Source: Candidatus Heimdallarchaeota archaeon (GTDB taxonomy: Archaea > Asgardarchaeota > Heimdallarchaeia > Heimdallarchaeales > Heimdallarchaeaceae). Taken from it: DNA of 64,000 nucleotides. The stretch spans positions 1 through 64,000 of the forward strand of contig DAOVER010000001.1 in the NCBI GenBank assembly GCA_030668875.1, written 5' to 3'. Made by a program: the position numbers and the translations under genes. Positions 8,534 to 17,493 of the stretch are shown one piece after another; within the stretch, counting starts at the first letter, position 1, and every line of letters begins with the position of its first letter. Below the pieces are notes generated by a model. The model was given only the letters and a program-made list of their open reading frames with translations. It ran no database searches and was not told the origin of the DNA.

Positions 8534-8809
8534 ATGACAAAATACTGTTATATCCATGAATCAACAGAATCTTTCAAAGAGTGTGATGGTTGTGGGGCCG
8601 ATATTTGTCATGATTGTGCTGAGACTTACTGGCATACTAATGCGATTTCTTCAATGTTTTTACCAAAAAAAACAGAAGAACAGAAATTAATTTTATGTCC
8701 AAAATGCTTGAAAAAGGCAAAACGTAAAAATGCATGCATGACTTCCTTCTTATTGATTATGGTTATTGGTTTTATCGGTCTAACTATTCTTCTAGCTCGT
8801 TCAGGATAG
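8534..8809 (+). CDS. Small B-box-like zinc-finger protein with a C-terminal membrane anchor
   Basis: 91 residues. Cys/His pairs (CYIHES, CDGCGADICHDCAE, LCPKCLKK) form a cross-brace zinc finger of B-box type, followed by a single C-terminal TM helix (about residues 70-88) with a very short tail. This suggests a tail-anchored protein with the finger in the cytosol. B-box-like fingers usually mediate protein contacts. It starts 14 bases after the C/D sRNA and may share its transcript. It is separated by 5 bases from the convergent membrane protein, which also carries a zinc ribbon. Confidence 0.7.
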   Translation: MTKYCYIHESTESFKECDGCGADICHDCAETYWHTNAISSMFLPKKTEEQKLILCPKCLKKAKRKNACMTSFLLIMVIGFIGLTILLARSG

Positions 8810-8814
8810 AGCGG

Positions 8815-9786
8815 TTATTTGCTTGATTTTTTATCCTTTTTTTCCTGTAATACATCATTAACTTCAGTAATTTTTTCTTGATTGCTTTTGTCTTCTATTT
8901 TCTCCGAGTCTTCTTCAAAATCTTCAGCAGAATATTCTGCATCTATCTCTTCAATTTCCTTTAATAGATCAACATTACAGATAGGACATTCGGAAAAATT
9001 ACTGGATATAATAGATCCGCAAGAAAAGCAAGTAATGGGAATATAATCATCGCTTTCCCAATTATAACTATAAGGTTTCTTCCCCCATGTTTTTGCCTTC
9101 CATTTCTCCATGTCTACTTCTCCATCTCCCTTTAGGAATTCGTTAATATCTGTTTCTGATGTTACTTTTATTCTTCTTTTTGACTGAAAGTTATACAAAA
9201 AAATTAGTAGAGGAAACACAAGGATATGAACAACTAAGAATATAAGATAAACCAAACCAAAAGATTGGGACGCGTAATTTGTAATAAGACTCGATATAAA
9301 GAAGGACATAATTATTGTCGTAATAGCCATTGTAATTAATTCAATTGTAATGAAAACAAGAATCGAAAAAAGAGCTATAATCCCTATATCTAAAGTAATA
9401 ATTTGAATTTTGTCTAGTTTTCCTAAACTTTTCATATCTGTCTTTAGATACTCATTGTAAACTCTTAATTTATTGAATCTAGTACGTGTTAAGAGGAATG
9501 TCAGTAGAATTGTAACACATAAAAACACAAAGAAAAGTACAAAGATTAACCACCATCTATTCGCAATGTAACCTAAAGTATTAACACCATTGCTGATTTT
9601 TTCCAAGAATTGGAGATCTGCAGATCTTAGAAAAGGATACATTCCGCCAGACATACCAAACATGTATAGAAGGTAATAAAAGAATACAAATAAAATTGAA
9701 ATGAAGTTCCCTAATTCATGGTTCTTTTTCTTGCTTATGGTACTGTCCTTATCCCATGGAAAAAGAATCTGTATAATTTCTGGCAT
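8815..9786 (-). CDS. Multi-pass membrane protein with C-terminal zinc ribbon
   Basis: About five hydrophobic helices are followed by a cytosolic C-terminal region with a zinc ribbon, CFSCGS...CPICN, and an acidic/Lys-rich tail. I chose the ATG at 9786 (MPEIIQ) because the longer frame begins with TTG at 9807. I recognise no family. Zinc-ribbon tails on archaeal membrane proteins often dock partners. It shares a short divergent promoter region with kae1. Confidence 0.6.
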   Translation of the reverse strand: MPEIIQILFPWDKDSTISKKKNHELGNFISILFVFFYYLLYMFGMSGGMYPFLRSADLQFLEKISNGVNTLGYIANRWWLIFVLFFVFLCVTILLTFLLTRTRFNKLRVYNEYLKTDMKSLGKLDKIQIITLDIGIIALFSILVFITIELITMAITTIIMSFFISSLITNYASQSFGLVYLIFLVVHILVFPLLIFLYNFQSKRRIKVTSETDINEFLKGDGEVDMEKWKAKTWGKKPYSYNWESDDYIPITCFSCGSIISSNFSECPICNVDLLKEIEEIDAEYSAEDFEEDSEKIEDKSNQEKITEVNDVLQEKKDKKSSK

Positions 9787-9843
9787 CAACAAAACTCTAC
9801 TAATCAAGAGTATTAAATGTATCTAAAAAGTTTTGAAAAATAG

Positions 9844-9853
9844 GTTTTTAAAA
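9844..9853 (+). promoter_or_regulatory. TATA box of kae1
   Basis: TTTTTAAAAG is centred about 28 bases before the ATG at 9878, so the kae1 mRNA is predicted to be nearly leaderless. Confidence 0.5.
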
Positions 9854-9877
9854 GATGGATGCTTGCGTTTTTCATAA

Positions 9878-10879
9878 ATGATCTCTATTGGCATTGAAAG
9901 CTCTGCAGATAAATTGGGAATAGGTATCATAACTGATACGGGTGATGTACTAGCTAATGTTAGAAGAACCTATAAACCACCACACGGTAGCGGAATCCAT
10001 CCAAGAGAAGCATCTGAATTCCATTCTTCTTATATTGCAGATGCAATAAAAGATGCATATATGGAAGCAAACCTTAAACCAAAAGATGTTGATTTGATTT
10101 CATTTACTAAAGGACCTGGTTTAGGACCCTGTTTAAGAGTAGGAGCTGTCGCTGCAAGAACACTTGCTTTGACTACAAGAAAGCCATTAATCGCTGTTAA
10201 TCATCCTATAGCTCATGTAGAAATAGGAAGATTGATTGGAGATTTGGATGACCCCGTTGTTCTCTATGTATCTGGGGGGAACACTCAAGTTATCGCTTAC
10301 TCCCATGGAAGATATCGCGTTTTTGGAGAGACTTTGGATATTCCAGTAGGTAATTGTTTAGACGTTTTCGGTAGAAATGCAGGTTTAAGTGATAAAAAGA
10401 TGCCAATGGGAAGAGCAATAGAATTAGAAGCAGAAAAAGGAACAGAGTACATACCTATTCCTTATGTAATCAAAGGTATGGATGTCTCATTCTCAGGAAT
10501 TCTAACTCATGTCACAAAACTTCTTCTGAGCAATAAGTACAAACTTACAGATTTATCCTATAGCTTGCAAGAGACAGTATTTGCGATGTTAGTTGAAGTA
10601 ACAGAAAGAGCCTTAGCTCACACTAAGAAATCTGAAGTTCTTGTTTGCGGTGGAGTAGCTTCAAACAAAAGATTGAAGGAAATGCTAAAGGATATGTCTT
10701 CTTCCCACGGGAATGGTGTAAAGTTCACGGGATTAGATGCAAATCTAGCAATAGATAATGGTGTTATGATAGCATGGTTAGGATTAATTATGTATAATTC
10801 TGGAAACAGAACAAAATTAAGCGATACACTTGTAGATCAACACTTCAGACCAGATGATGTAGTAGTTAATTGGAGATAG
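9878..10879 (+). CDS. kae1: KEOPS complex subunit Kae1 (tRNA N6-threonylcarbamoyladenosine transferase)
   Basis: Transfers the threonylcarbamoyl group to A37 of ANN-decoding tRNAs within KEOPS. The ASKHA fold motifs are clear: GIESSADKLGIGI at the start and HPREAS. The metal ligands are in NHPIAHVEIGR (the HxxxH), the Tyr of VLYVSGGNTQ and the Asp of LAIDNGVMIAW. Length 333 is normal. It is not fused to Bud32, unlike in some euryarchaea; Bud32 is encoded 1.3 kb away on the other strand. The usual HH after REA is FH here. A radical SAM gene follows after 2 bases. Confidence 0.95.
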   Translation: MISIGIESSADKLGIGIITDTGDVLANVRRTYKPPHGSGIHPREASEFHSSYIADAIKDAYMEANLKPKDVDLISFTKGPGLGPCLRVGAVAARTLALTTRKPLIAVNHPIAHVEIGRLIGDLDDPVVLYVSGGNTQVIAYSHGRYRVFGETLDIPVGNCLDVFGRNAGLSDKKMPMGRAIELEAEKGTEYIPIPYVIKGMDVSFSGILTHVTKLLLSNKYKLTDLSYSLQETVFAMLVEVTERALAHTKKSEVLVCGGVASNKRLKEMLKDMSSSHGNGVKFTGLDANLAIDNGVMIAWLGLIMYNSGNRTKLSDTLVDQHFRPDDVVVNWR

Positions 10880-10881
10880 TT

Positions 10882-12198
10882 ATGTCCACTAATTCAGTTG
10901 CAATTGTGTTTGATATTCGCAAAAAGAACTTCTACAGTTTAACTTCTCTTATTGCGACTATTGATGGGGATACAAATTTAAAAGCCCTTGATCAAATAAT
11001 TACTGGAGACTTATCTAGTAATGATATTAAATCTCTCTTGAAGAAATATACTAAATTAATAATAGCTTACTCTTTTCGAACAAGTCAGTTAGAAGAAATC
11101 TATACAAAAATGAAAACATTCTATTCCTCACTTTCAACAGATGAAATACATAGGGTGACTTTCATCGCTGGAGGAAGTCATCCCACAGGTGACCCACTTA
11201 CAACATTGAAATTTGGCTTTGACTTCTCTTTTATAGGTGAAGCAGAATATTCCCTCCCCTTCTTCTTGAAAAGTTTTTTAGAGAAAGAGGACATTTATGA
11301 AACACCTGGTATCACTTTCTTGGAAAATGAAATTTCTTTATCTTCTACATCTAGACCGCTTCCTATAAATTTAGATGATTACCCCTTTCTATCAAAAAAG
11401 CGAAAACTATATCCCCCGCTCGAAATCACAAGAGGTTGTGGTTTTGCTTGCGCTTTTTGTCAAGTTCCAATGCTGTTCAAACATAGAATCCGTCATAGAT
11501 CTCCTGAGATAATTATAGAACTGGTAAAATGGATGGTAACAGAAAAATTGAATGACATTCGTTTTATCACACCAAATTCTTTTGGTTACATGTCAAAAAG
11601 TGCAAGATCAGTAAACCAAGAAGGTATAATGCATCTGTTAGAAGGTATACGGTCTATTAAGGGAATAAGAAACATTTTTTATGGAACATTTCCTGGAGAA
11701 GTAAGACCTGAAACTGTTTCTGAAGAGCTTTTAACAAAGATTAAACCTCTTATTACAAACAGACGAATTTCAATTGGTCTCCAATCAGGTAGTAATAAGG
11801 TATTAAGGGAAATTAGAAGAGGACACACGGTTGAAGAAGCTGTTTCTGCCATAGATATTTTACTTGCATCAGGATTTACACCAATAGTAGATATAATTGT
11901 AGGATTACCGGGGGCAACAGAAGATGATGAAGAACAAACAATTCAGGTCATTGAGGATTTAGTTCAAAAACAAGCAATAATTCGAGCTCATGTTTTCATG
12001 CCATTGCCTGGAACAGCGTTGGAAGATTCTATTTATCAACCGATTTTTCCAGAAATCAGAAAGAAACTAGGAAGACTAAGTACAATCGGTAAGATTGAAG
12101 GAAATTGGAATCAACAAGAATTATACGCAAAAAGAGCTTGGGAAATGATACAAGACATGCAATCAGTTTCTCCGTTGTCTAGAGAAGATAATCACTGA
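10882..12198 (+). CDS. B12-binding/radical SAM protein of the MJ1487 type
   Basis: The N-terminal 150 residues form a cobalamin-binding-like Rossmann domain. A radical SAM domain follows, with the 4Fe-4S motif CGFACAFC (CxxxCxxC) after EITRG and the later strands ISIGLQSGSNKVL and DIIVGLPGATEDD. This matches the archaeal TIGR04013/MJ1487 family, whose reaction is unknown; MiaB-like or methylating chemistry is possible. The ATG at 10882 lies 2 bases after the kae1 stop; the longer frame would use a TTG inside kae1. Coupling with kae1 suggests a tRNA-related role, which is inference. The 3' end overlaps bud32 by 20 bases. Confidence 0.8.
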   Translation: MSTNSVAIVFDIRKKNFYSLTSLIATIDGDTNLKALDQIITGDLSSNDIKSLLKKYTKLIIAYSFRTSQLEEIYTKMKTFYSSLSTDEIHRVTFIAGGSHPTGDPLTTLKFGFDFSFIGEAEYSLPFFLKSFLEKEDIYETPGITFLENEISLSSTSRPLPINLDDYPFLSKKRKLYPPLEITRGCGFACAFCQVPMLFKHRIRHRSPEIIIELVKWMVTEKLNDIRFITPNSFGYMSKSARSVNQEGIMHLLEGIRSIKGIRNIFYGTFPGEVRPETVSEELLTKIKPLITNRRISIGLQSGSNKVLREIRRGHTVEEAVSAIDILLASGFTPIVDIIVGLPGATEDDEEQTIQVIEDLVQKQAIIRAHVFMPLPGTALEDSIYQPIFPEIRKKLGRLSTIGKIEGNWNQQELYAKRAWEMIQDMQSVSPLSREDNH

Positions 12199-12868
12199 AA
12201 AGCTGTTCTTCATTTAGATGCCTACCTCTTGCTTCAACTTTTACAGCTCTTTTGAAAATGGTCTTGAAATTATTCACTGTCTCTTTGTATCCTTCTTGAA
12301 AAGCTAAGAAAAGCTCTCTACTATATTCGGTGTGAGTGCTTATGAAACACTTCTTAATTAGCAATATGTCTACTGCTTTATCTTCTATCGCGCTTGAAAA
12401 CTTACCAAGTCCGAAATCAATGAATACTAATTTAGTATCAAGTTCTAGAATGTTGCTAGTTGTTAAATCACCATGAATAATGTCATTATTATGCAATTTT
12501 CCTACTTGTTTACCTATTTCTTTTACAACATTCAGTTTTTTCTGTAATTCTACTTCGCTATCTAAAATATCTTTGACTAATATCCCATCAATATCCTCCA
12601 TAATTATGGTTGTGTTAACTATATCAATCTCAAATACATAAGGTGTAAGCACCCCACTTTTTTTTGCGGATATTAACAATTTTGATTCTGTTACAGTTCT
12701 ACTTTTTCTCAATTCTACATCGAGGGGAGCTATTCGATATTTCTTTGGAATTCTGACTTTTTTCATTGCTTTATAATCTAACCATTCACTTTTACTAAGA
12801 ATTGCCTCTGCTCCCCATTTATCTATGCTAAGATTATCTTTAGAACTATTCTCAGTATGTTCAGCCAT
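12179..12868 (-). CDS. bud32: KEOPS complex kinase/ATPase Bud32
   Basis: A small RIO-like kinase of 229 residues that activates Kae1 in the t6A pathway. The family motifs are present: GAEAIL near the start, VRIPKKYR, the ESKLL..A...GVLTP helix, the catalytic loop HGDLTTSNIL, and the metal motif FIDFGLG followed by EDKAVDILL. The C-terminal helix region ends without the basic tail seen in some homologues. It is the second gene after the PurM-like gene, with 1 base between them. It converges on the kae1/radical SAM unit, so all four genes sit together. Confidence 0.93.
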   Translation of the reverse strand: MAEHTENSSKDNLSIDKWGAEAILSKSEWLDYKAMKKVRIPKKYRIAPLDVELRKSRTVTESKLLISAKKSGVLTPYVFEIDIVNTTIIMEDIDGILVKDILDSEVELQKKLNVVKEIGKQVGKLHNNDIIHGDLTTSNILELDTKLVFIDFGLGKFSSAIEDKAVDILLIKKCFISTHTEYSRELFLAFQEGYKETVNNFKTIFKRAVKVEARGRHLNEEQLFSDYLL

Positions 12869-12869
12869 C

Positions 12870-13904
12870 TTATAATTTCTCCAATTCTTCTAAAGCTTTT
12901 AGGATATCGTCACCATCCGGTTTATCAAGGGTGGTTAGGTTATCGAGGATAACCTCACCCTTGCTTTTGATAACAGTTCCTATAATTTTACATGGGATAT
13001 TGTTCAAATTGCAATATTCAGCTATTTTTAGGGATTTTTCGTGATTGGTAGATAAGATTATTGCACCCGATGAAATTAACCGATATGGGTTGAACCTCAA
13101 TCTTTTTGCTATTTTTTTTGTAACACCTGATATTGGTGGGTCATCTTCTAATCTAATTCCAACATCTGTATATGCTACAATTTCTGATAGGGCCCCATAA
13201 ACTCCACCTTCAGTAGCATCATGTATTAAGGAAGGTTTGAATCTCTTGTTTAGATCTAGTGCCAATTCTGCAATATTGATATTGGAACCTATTCTTTTAC
13301 CCTCCTGGATTTCATCTTCATCCAGTATTCTGTTTATCTTTTTTCCTGCTTCTTTAATTATAATCCCAGTTCCCTCTGCACCTGAATATCCTATGATTAT
13401 AATCTTCTCATCTAGTGATAATTTATTTGGGATAAGATATGCTTTTGGAACAAATCCAAACATATGACCAGACAATATGATGGAGTTAACCGATGATGAA
13501 ATTTCTGTGTGTCCTCCTAGAATTGTGATCTCAAGCTTTTTGCATTGTTTGTGCATCTGTTGCTGGATTTCATAAATTTCCTCAAAGCTTATTGATTTTG
13601 GTGCTATTATTGTAGATAGAAACCCATAGGGTAATGCACCAGAACATACAACATCATTTGAGTTAACAATTACAACATGTTTTCCTGGTTCTGAAGTAGG
13701 AAAAGTTATTGGATCAGATTTTTCTATGAGGTAAACATCTGAGTTTTCATCATAGAATTCATTCGCTTCATCTTTAGCTAATTCAATATCGATTATAGCA
13801 ACATCAGATCCGATTTTTCCACCTAACACTACACCTTTTTTTTCACTTCCACTTAGTTTAATAAGTTCCTTTAAGAGTGGAAGCTTCAATTTTCCTTCAT
13901 ACAT
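12870..13904 (-). CDS. AIR synthase-related (PurM/HypE superfamily) protein
   Basis: The PurM-like two-domain fold is recognised from KIGSDVAIID (ATP-binding N-terminal loop), SDPITFPT, NSNDVVCSGALPYGF, the ILGGHTEIS segment and the C-terminal HDATEGGVYGALSE. This is the archaeal HypE-like group rather than true PurM or HypE: the C-terminus lacks the HypE Pro-Arg-Ile-Cys ending. Its reaction is unknown; relatives use ATP to activate an amide or carbamoyl group. Its operon with bud32 suggests a link to KEOPS or carbamoyl chemistry, which is inference. Confidence 0.75.
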   Translation of the reverse strand: MYEGKLKLPLLKELIKLSGSEKKGVVLGGKIGSDVAIIDIELAKDEANEFYDENSDVYLIEKSDPITFPTSEPGKHVVIVNSNDVVCSGALPYGFLSTIIAPKSISFEEIYEIQQQMHKQCKKLEITILGGHTEISSSVNSIILSGHMFGFVPKAYLIPNKLSLDEKIIIIGYSGAEGTGIIIKEAGKKINRILDEDEIQEGKRIGSNINIAELALDLNKRFKPSLIHDATEGGVYGALSEIVAYTDVGIRLEDDPPISGVTKKIAKRLRFNPYRLISSGAIILSTNHEKSLKIAEYCNLNNIPCKIIGTVIKSKGEVILDNLTTLDKPDGDDILKALEELEKL

Positions 13905-13979
13905 TAATTGTTAATTTTATCTGAATCTCTAAAACTTTTCTAATTTGGTATAAATATGAAAAAGTAAAGTGGAGGATAA

Positions 13980-15011
13980 TTAGAAACCCATGGTATCGAG
14001 AATGTGCTTGATAATCTTGAATTTATATGCAACATTCATTACATCATTCACATTTGTAGTCATACCTACTAAGATTTTACCTTCTGAACAACCTTCAACT
14101 ATGATTTGTACAACTCCTGCATTAAGGAATTTAATCTCTTCTTTTGACTGTATCATTTCATATATAACACTGGGATATTTGGTTAAAGTCTCTAGAACAT
14201 AGATGATTTTCTTTTCCTCAAGATTTCCTGCGTAAAGTTGCCCCATTGTTCCTTGCTCTTTTGGAAAAATATAAGCTGAAGCTGAAGGTGAATCACAGCT
14301 TCTTATGGAGGAAAATAACAGTGATGTAATTGCTCTTTTATTTGCTTCAGCTAAGATTTCTTGTGTCATTTCAGCTACAGGTATCATGGGGACAGTTTCA
14401 TATGGCTTTATTTTTTCAAATGTTTCAACTCTCGTTTCAGAAGCATTCGTAACAGGATATCTTACTTTTGGAACAAGTACAATTTTCGGTCTTTCAATTC
14501 CAAATCTATCAAAAATGCCTTCTATTTTATTACGTATAGAAGAGAAACCTTCTGCCATTATACTTTTACAAGTGAGTTCTAACAGATCTGTTGGGTCTTC
14601 TGCATTAAGAGAGTCAAGAAGAGTATTCCCTAGCACTTCAATATAATTTCCAATTAGAGGACGAAGTTCTATCGAAAAATTTTCTACACGAGAAACAAAT
14701 AAAATAGTTAAATCAATGAAAGTAACATACGTTGCTCTGAATCTTCCTCTAAAAATTGTAATTTCACTATATCTTCTAACCCACTGATAAAACTCTATTG
14801 GATGAATAAAGTATCTATTTACCTCAATTCTTTCTATTTCACTCTTTATTTTATCAATAGTGAAAATGTTAGCTCCTTTTGTATCATATATTATAATCGC
14901 TACCAAGGGGCTAATGTCAATCTCTGGAAATAGCATAAGACCTCTGTCTAAAATTATGCAATTCTTTGCTAATAAGCTTATTGGACAACTTTTGTATGTG
15001 AATAATTGCAT
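13980..15011 (-). CDS. Longin/roadblock-like module protein (paralogue 1)
   Basis: 343 residues with no TM helix. The N-terminal 160 residues have an alpha/beta pattern resembling longin-type domains (DLTILFVSRVENFSIELRPLI). The last 110 residues contain a module shared with the genes at 15078 and 16326: a helix ending in KYPSVI, then FLNAGVVQIIVEG and ILVGMTTN strands, then a final helix. I read this as a roadblock-like fold by its strand-helix order; the assignment is tentative. It is divergent from paralogue 2, with 66 bases between them. Function unknown; roadblock and longin proteins commonly regulate small GTPases. Confidence 0.6.
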   Translation of the reverse strand: MQLFTYKSCPISLLAKNCIILDRGLMLFPEIDISPLVAIIIYDTKGANIFTIDKIKSEIERIEVNRYFIHPIEFYQWVRRYSEITIFRGRFRATYVTFIDLTILFVSRVENFSIELRPLIGNYIEVLGNTLLDSLNAEDPTDLLELTCKSIMAEGFSSIRNKIEGIFDRFGIERPKIVLVPKVRYPVTNASETRVETFEKIKPYETVPMIPVAEMTQEILAEANKRAITSLLFSSIRSCDSPSASAYIFPKEQGTMGQLYAGNLEEKKIIYVLETLTKYPSVIYEMIQSKEEIKFLNAGVVQIIVEGCSEGKILVGMTTNVNDVMNVAYKFKIIKHILDTMGF

Positions 15012-15077
15012 AATTAGTCAACGGAACCAAAGAAATATTTTTAGATTTTAGTATTATAATGAATATGAGGTTATGTA

Positions 15078-15659
15078 ATGAGTAAGAATTCTAGTAATTC
15101 AAAACCACCATCAACAAAGATATCTTCCAGAAAGAGAAAAACTGTAAAGAAAGATATATTTGTAGAAATGGAAGAAATTGCTTACGAGGCTTTAAATATC
15201 TCAAAACGCAAACTAAAGAGTGGACAATATCTTAAAGATTTTCTAAATCAAACTTCATCAAAAGATTCTGTTCTCGAAGCAATTAAAGTTACTATCGATG
15301 CTCTATTAGATAGCATAGCTTCTGATTTGGACTCACTTTCAGCAGCGGCTTTAGTTCCACACCCTGAGAGTGAAGAACCAAAAGCAATTGTTAGAGGACC
15401 TTTAAATCGAGAGATTGTAAAACAAATTTTAACTATATTTAGAAAATACCCTCCTGTTATTAATGACCTTCTTGGGTCTGATGACGAATTAAAAGTTCTT
15501 GATACTGGAATTGGTTATGTAGTCTTAGAAAATTGTCAGAAGGATAATTATTTGGTTGGGATAGTTAAAAAACAAAAAGATGTTGATGAATTATCTAGAA
15601 AACTAAGACATGTACAGCAAGTAGTTGTTGACAATACTTTACTTCTTGATGGATTGTAG
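15078..15659 (+). CDS. Short roadblock-like module protein with basic N-terminus (paralogue 2)
   Basis: 193 residues. The first 30 are Ser/Lys/Arg-rich and probably disordered. The C-terminal half repeats the module of the neighbours: IFRKYPPVI, then VLDTGIGYVVLEN, LVGIVKKQKDV and a closing helix. It lacks the longin-like N-terminal domain of paralogues 1 and 3. The ATG at 15078 is preceded by GAGGTTAT. It ends 5 bases before the convergent zinc-ribbon membrane protein. It may pair with the modules of the flanking proteins, since roadblock folds dimerise; that is inference. Confidence 0.6.
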   Translation: MSKNSSNSKPPSTKISSRKRKTVKKDIFVEMEEIAYEALNISKRKLKSGQYLKDFLNQTSSKDSVLEAIKVTIDALLDSIASDLDSLSAAALVPHPESEEPKAIVRGPLNREIVKQILTIFRKYPPVINDLLGSDDELKVLDTGIGYVVLENCQKDNYLVGIVKKQKDVDELSRKLRHVQQVVVDNTLLLDGL

Positions 15660-15664
15660 AATGT

Positions 15665-16318
15665 TTAACGTCTATCAGTCAAACTTTTATTGCAATTCTC
15701 ACAATAATCCTGTTCTAGATGTACTTCCTTGAAACAGTTCCAACATCTCTTTAAAGATGTTTCTTGTTTTGAATAATCATGAATTATCTTCTCAATTTCA
15801 TTAGCAATTTCAAGCATTGCTTTGTACCTATTAGACTTCGCATATGAGAATAATTTAGTTAATGGATTGTGAAATATCACAGCTAGAACAGCTAATACAA
15901 CAGAAGAAATTCCAACTAGTAGTAATGCTTGAGCATTTTGCCAATATACTGTGATTAAGACAATTAATACACTTAACAACGCAATTAAAATGGTTACCGA
16001 AGCCATTCTAACTCCAAACAGTCGCTTGTTTAATAATGAGTTGAAGAATTGTTTAACACTTGAATTTTTTGAAATAAAATCAAGTTTAAGGAAATTTCCT
16101 TCCACAGAATCTTGAATCCTTACTACAACTTTCTGTAGTTGTATTTTTGTAATGAATAATAGTGTCTTATTTTCTTGTAATCTAATATCTGGATATTTAT
16201 ATTTCAACTGTTTAATAATATGCATGAAAAGATTTGATGTATTCTTAATGTCTGTACTGATATCTTTTGAAAATGTTATGTGTTCGTGTTGTACTGCGAA
16301 AACGATTGTACTCACCAT
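15665..16318 (-). CDS. Two-TM membrane protein with C-terminal zinc ribbon
   Basis: 217 residues. The first 100 residues are soluble beta-rich sequence. Two adjacent TM helices follow (around residues 105-150), then a cytosolic helix and a zinc ribbon, CWNCFKE...CENCNK, near the end. Seven bases separate it from the upstream paralogue 3 gene on the same strand, so the two are cotranscribed. I recognise no family. The context suggests it is the membrane partner of the roadblock-like module proteins. Confidence 0.6.
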   Translation of the reverse strand: MVSTIVFAVQHEHITFSKDISTDIKNTSNLFMHIIKQLKYKYPDIRLQENKTLLFITKIQLQKVVVRIQDSVEGNFLKLDFISKNSSVKQFFNSLLNKRLFGVRMASVTILIALLSVLIVLITVYWQNAQALLLVGISSVVLAVLAVIFHNPLTKLFSYAKSNRYKAMLEIANEIEKIIHDYSKQETSLKRCWNCFKEVHLEQDYCENCNKSLTDRR

Positions 16319-16325
16319 CCGTTTT

Positions 16326-17393
16326 TCAGAATGTGGATATCAAAAACTCAGATATCATTACCTTAACAAGTTTCATTCTTTTAGCTATAATGGGTATTTC
16401 TTCCCTGTTTTTTGTAATACTTACAAGAATTCCATTACTAGATCCCTCTAAAATAACTACTCCATCTCCTGCATCTATAGTTTTTTCATCAGATTCTGTT
16501 TCCAAAGTTTGTTTCACAATTTCAGGATATTTTGAGAGGATTCCTAAAACAAACTCTCCATGCTTTTCGGACATACCGAATGTGATGGTTTCTAAATCTC
16601 CTTTTTCCCCTGTATAAACAAAACATACACCTGTTTTTGTTGATAATCCTTTAACGATAGAGGATAAAACCCTCTCAACTGATAGCCTCTTTGTTTCTTC
16701 CAATAGTTGTTGTGTTAGTTCTACTTTGTTTGAATCCTTAACTAATACTGTTTTCTTATCTGATTTTTGACCAATGAATTCAAGGAGACCTCCAACATCT
16801 GTAGATGCTGTTGAGTCTGCTGCTTGGGCAGAACTAGATGTTGCTGCAGACTGTGAATGATTTTGTTCCATTTCTACGTTTTTCTCTACTTTTGTTGAAA
16901 CTGGTTCCCCTGTACTAATTTGCTCAACCATCGATGTTTCAACTTGTTGAGGTTTTTTAGTTGGATAATAGTCGTATTTGACTTGACTTGATGCTCTTTC
17001 GGAGATTAGGCTACCTAATCGTTTAATCAAAGCTGTCTGTGATTTTGGTTCCATTTTATCGATAGCTCCATATTCACGCAACTGATCGACAAGTTTATTC
17101 TTTATAATTTCAATTATACTTTCTGCAATCTGATCTTCAATATCTGGTAGAAACATGCAGCTTAATATTATATTAAAAAAAAGATGATAATCGACTCTAA
17201 ATATCTCGTTTTTGAGTGTTATAGCTTGTGATTTTCTTAATTCTTCCCTTGTTTTTGCACTTGTATCAATTACTTGAAAAACTGTTGAAAATGCAGTTTT
17301 TTGGTTAATTACTTTATCGAAAATCATGTCCTCATCTAATGTAAAGAGGCTAAAACCTACAAACTTATTCCAAGGTAAATCGAACTCACTCAT
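16326..17393 (-). CDS. Longin/roadblock-like module protein (paralogue 3)
   Basis: 355 residues. The N-terminal domain (about 1-130) contains the helix EIFRVDYHLFFNIILSC and looks longin-like. A low-complexity Ser/Thr/Ala/Gln linker (about 150-205) follows. The C-terminal 130 residues carry the shared module: LSKYPEIV, IDAGDGVVILEG, ILVSITKN and a final helix. This is the same layout as paralogue 1, but with a longer flexible linker. It is followed after 7 bases by the zinc-ribbon membrane gene. Function unknown. Confidence 0.6.
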   Translation of the reverse strand: MSEFDLPWNKFVGFSLFTLDEDMIFDKVINQKTAFSTVFQVIDTSAKTREELRKSQAITLKNEIFRVDYHLFFNIILSCMFLPDIEDQIAESIIEIIKNKLVDQLREYGAIDKMEPKSQTALIKRLGSLISERASSQVKYDYYPTKKPQQVETSMVEQISTGEPVSTKVEKNVEMEQNHSQSAATSSSAQAADSTASTDVGGLLEFIGQKSDKKTVLVKDSNKVELTQQLLEETKRLSVERVLSSIVKGLSTKTGVCFVYTGEKGDLETITFGMSEKHGEFVLGILSKYPEIVKQTLETESDEKTIDAGDGVVILEGSSNGILVSITKNREEIPIIAKRMKLVKVMISEFLISTF

Positions 17394-17493
17394 GTTTCAT
17401 ACCTCACATGCTTATGTTAGTAGTTATCTTCTATTTCTCGAACCATATACAACAATCAATATTTCTCTTCTATTAAATAGCTTACGGCAATTA

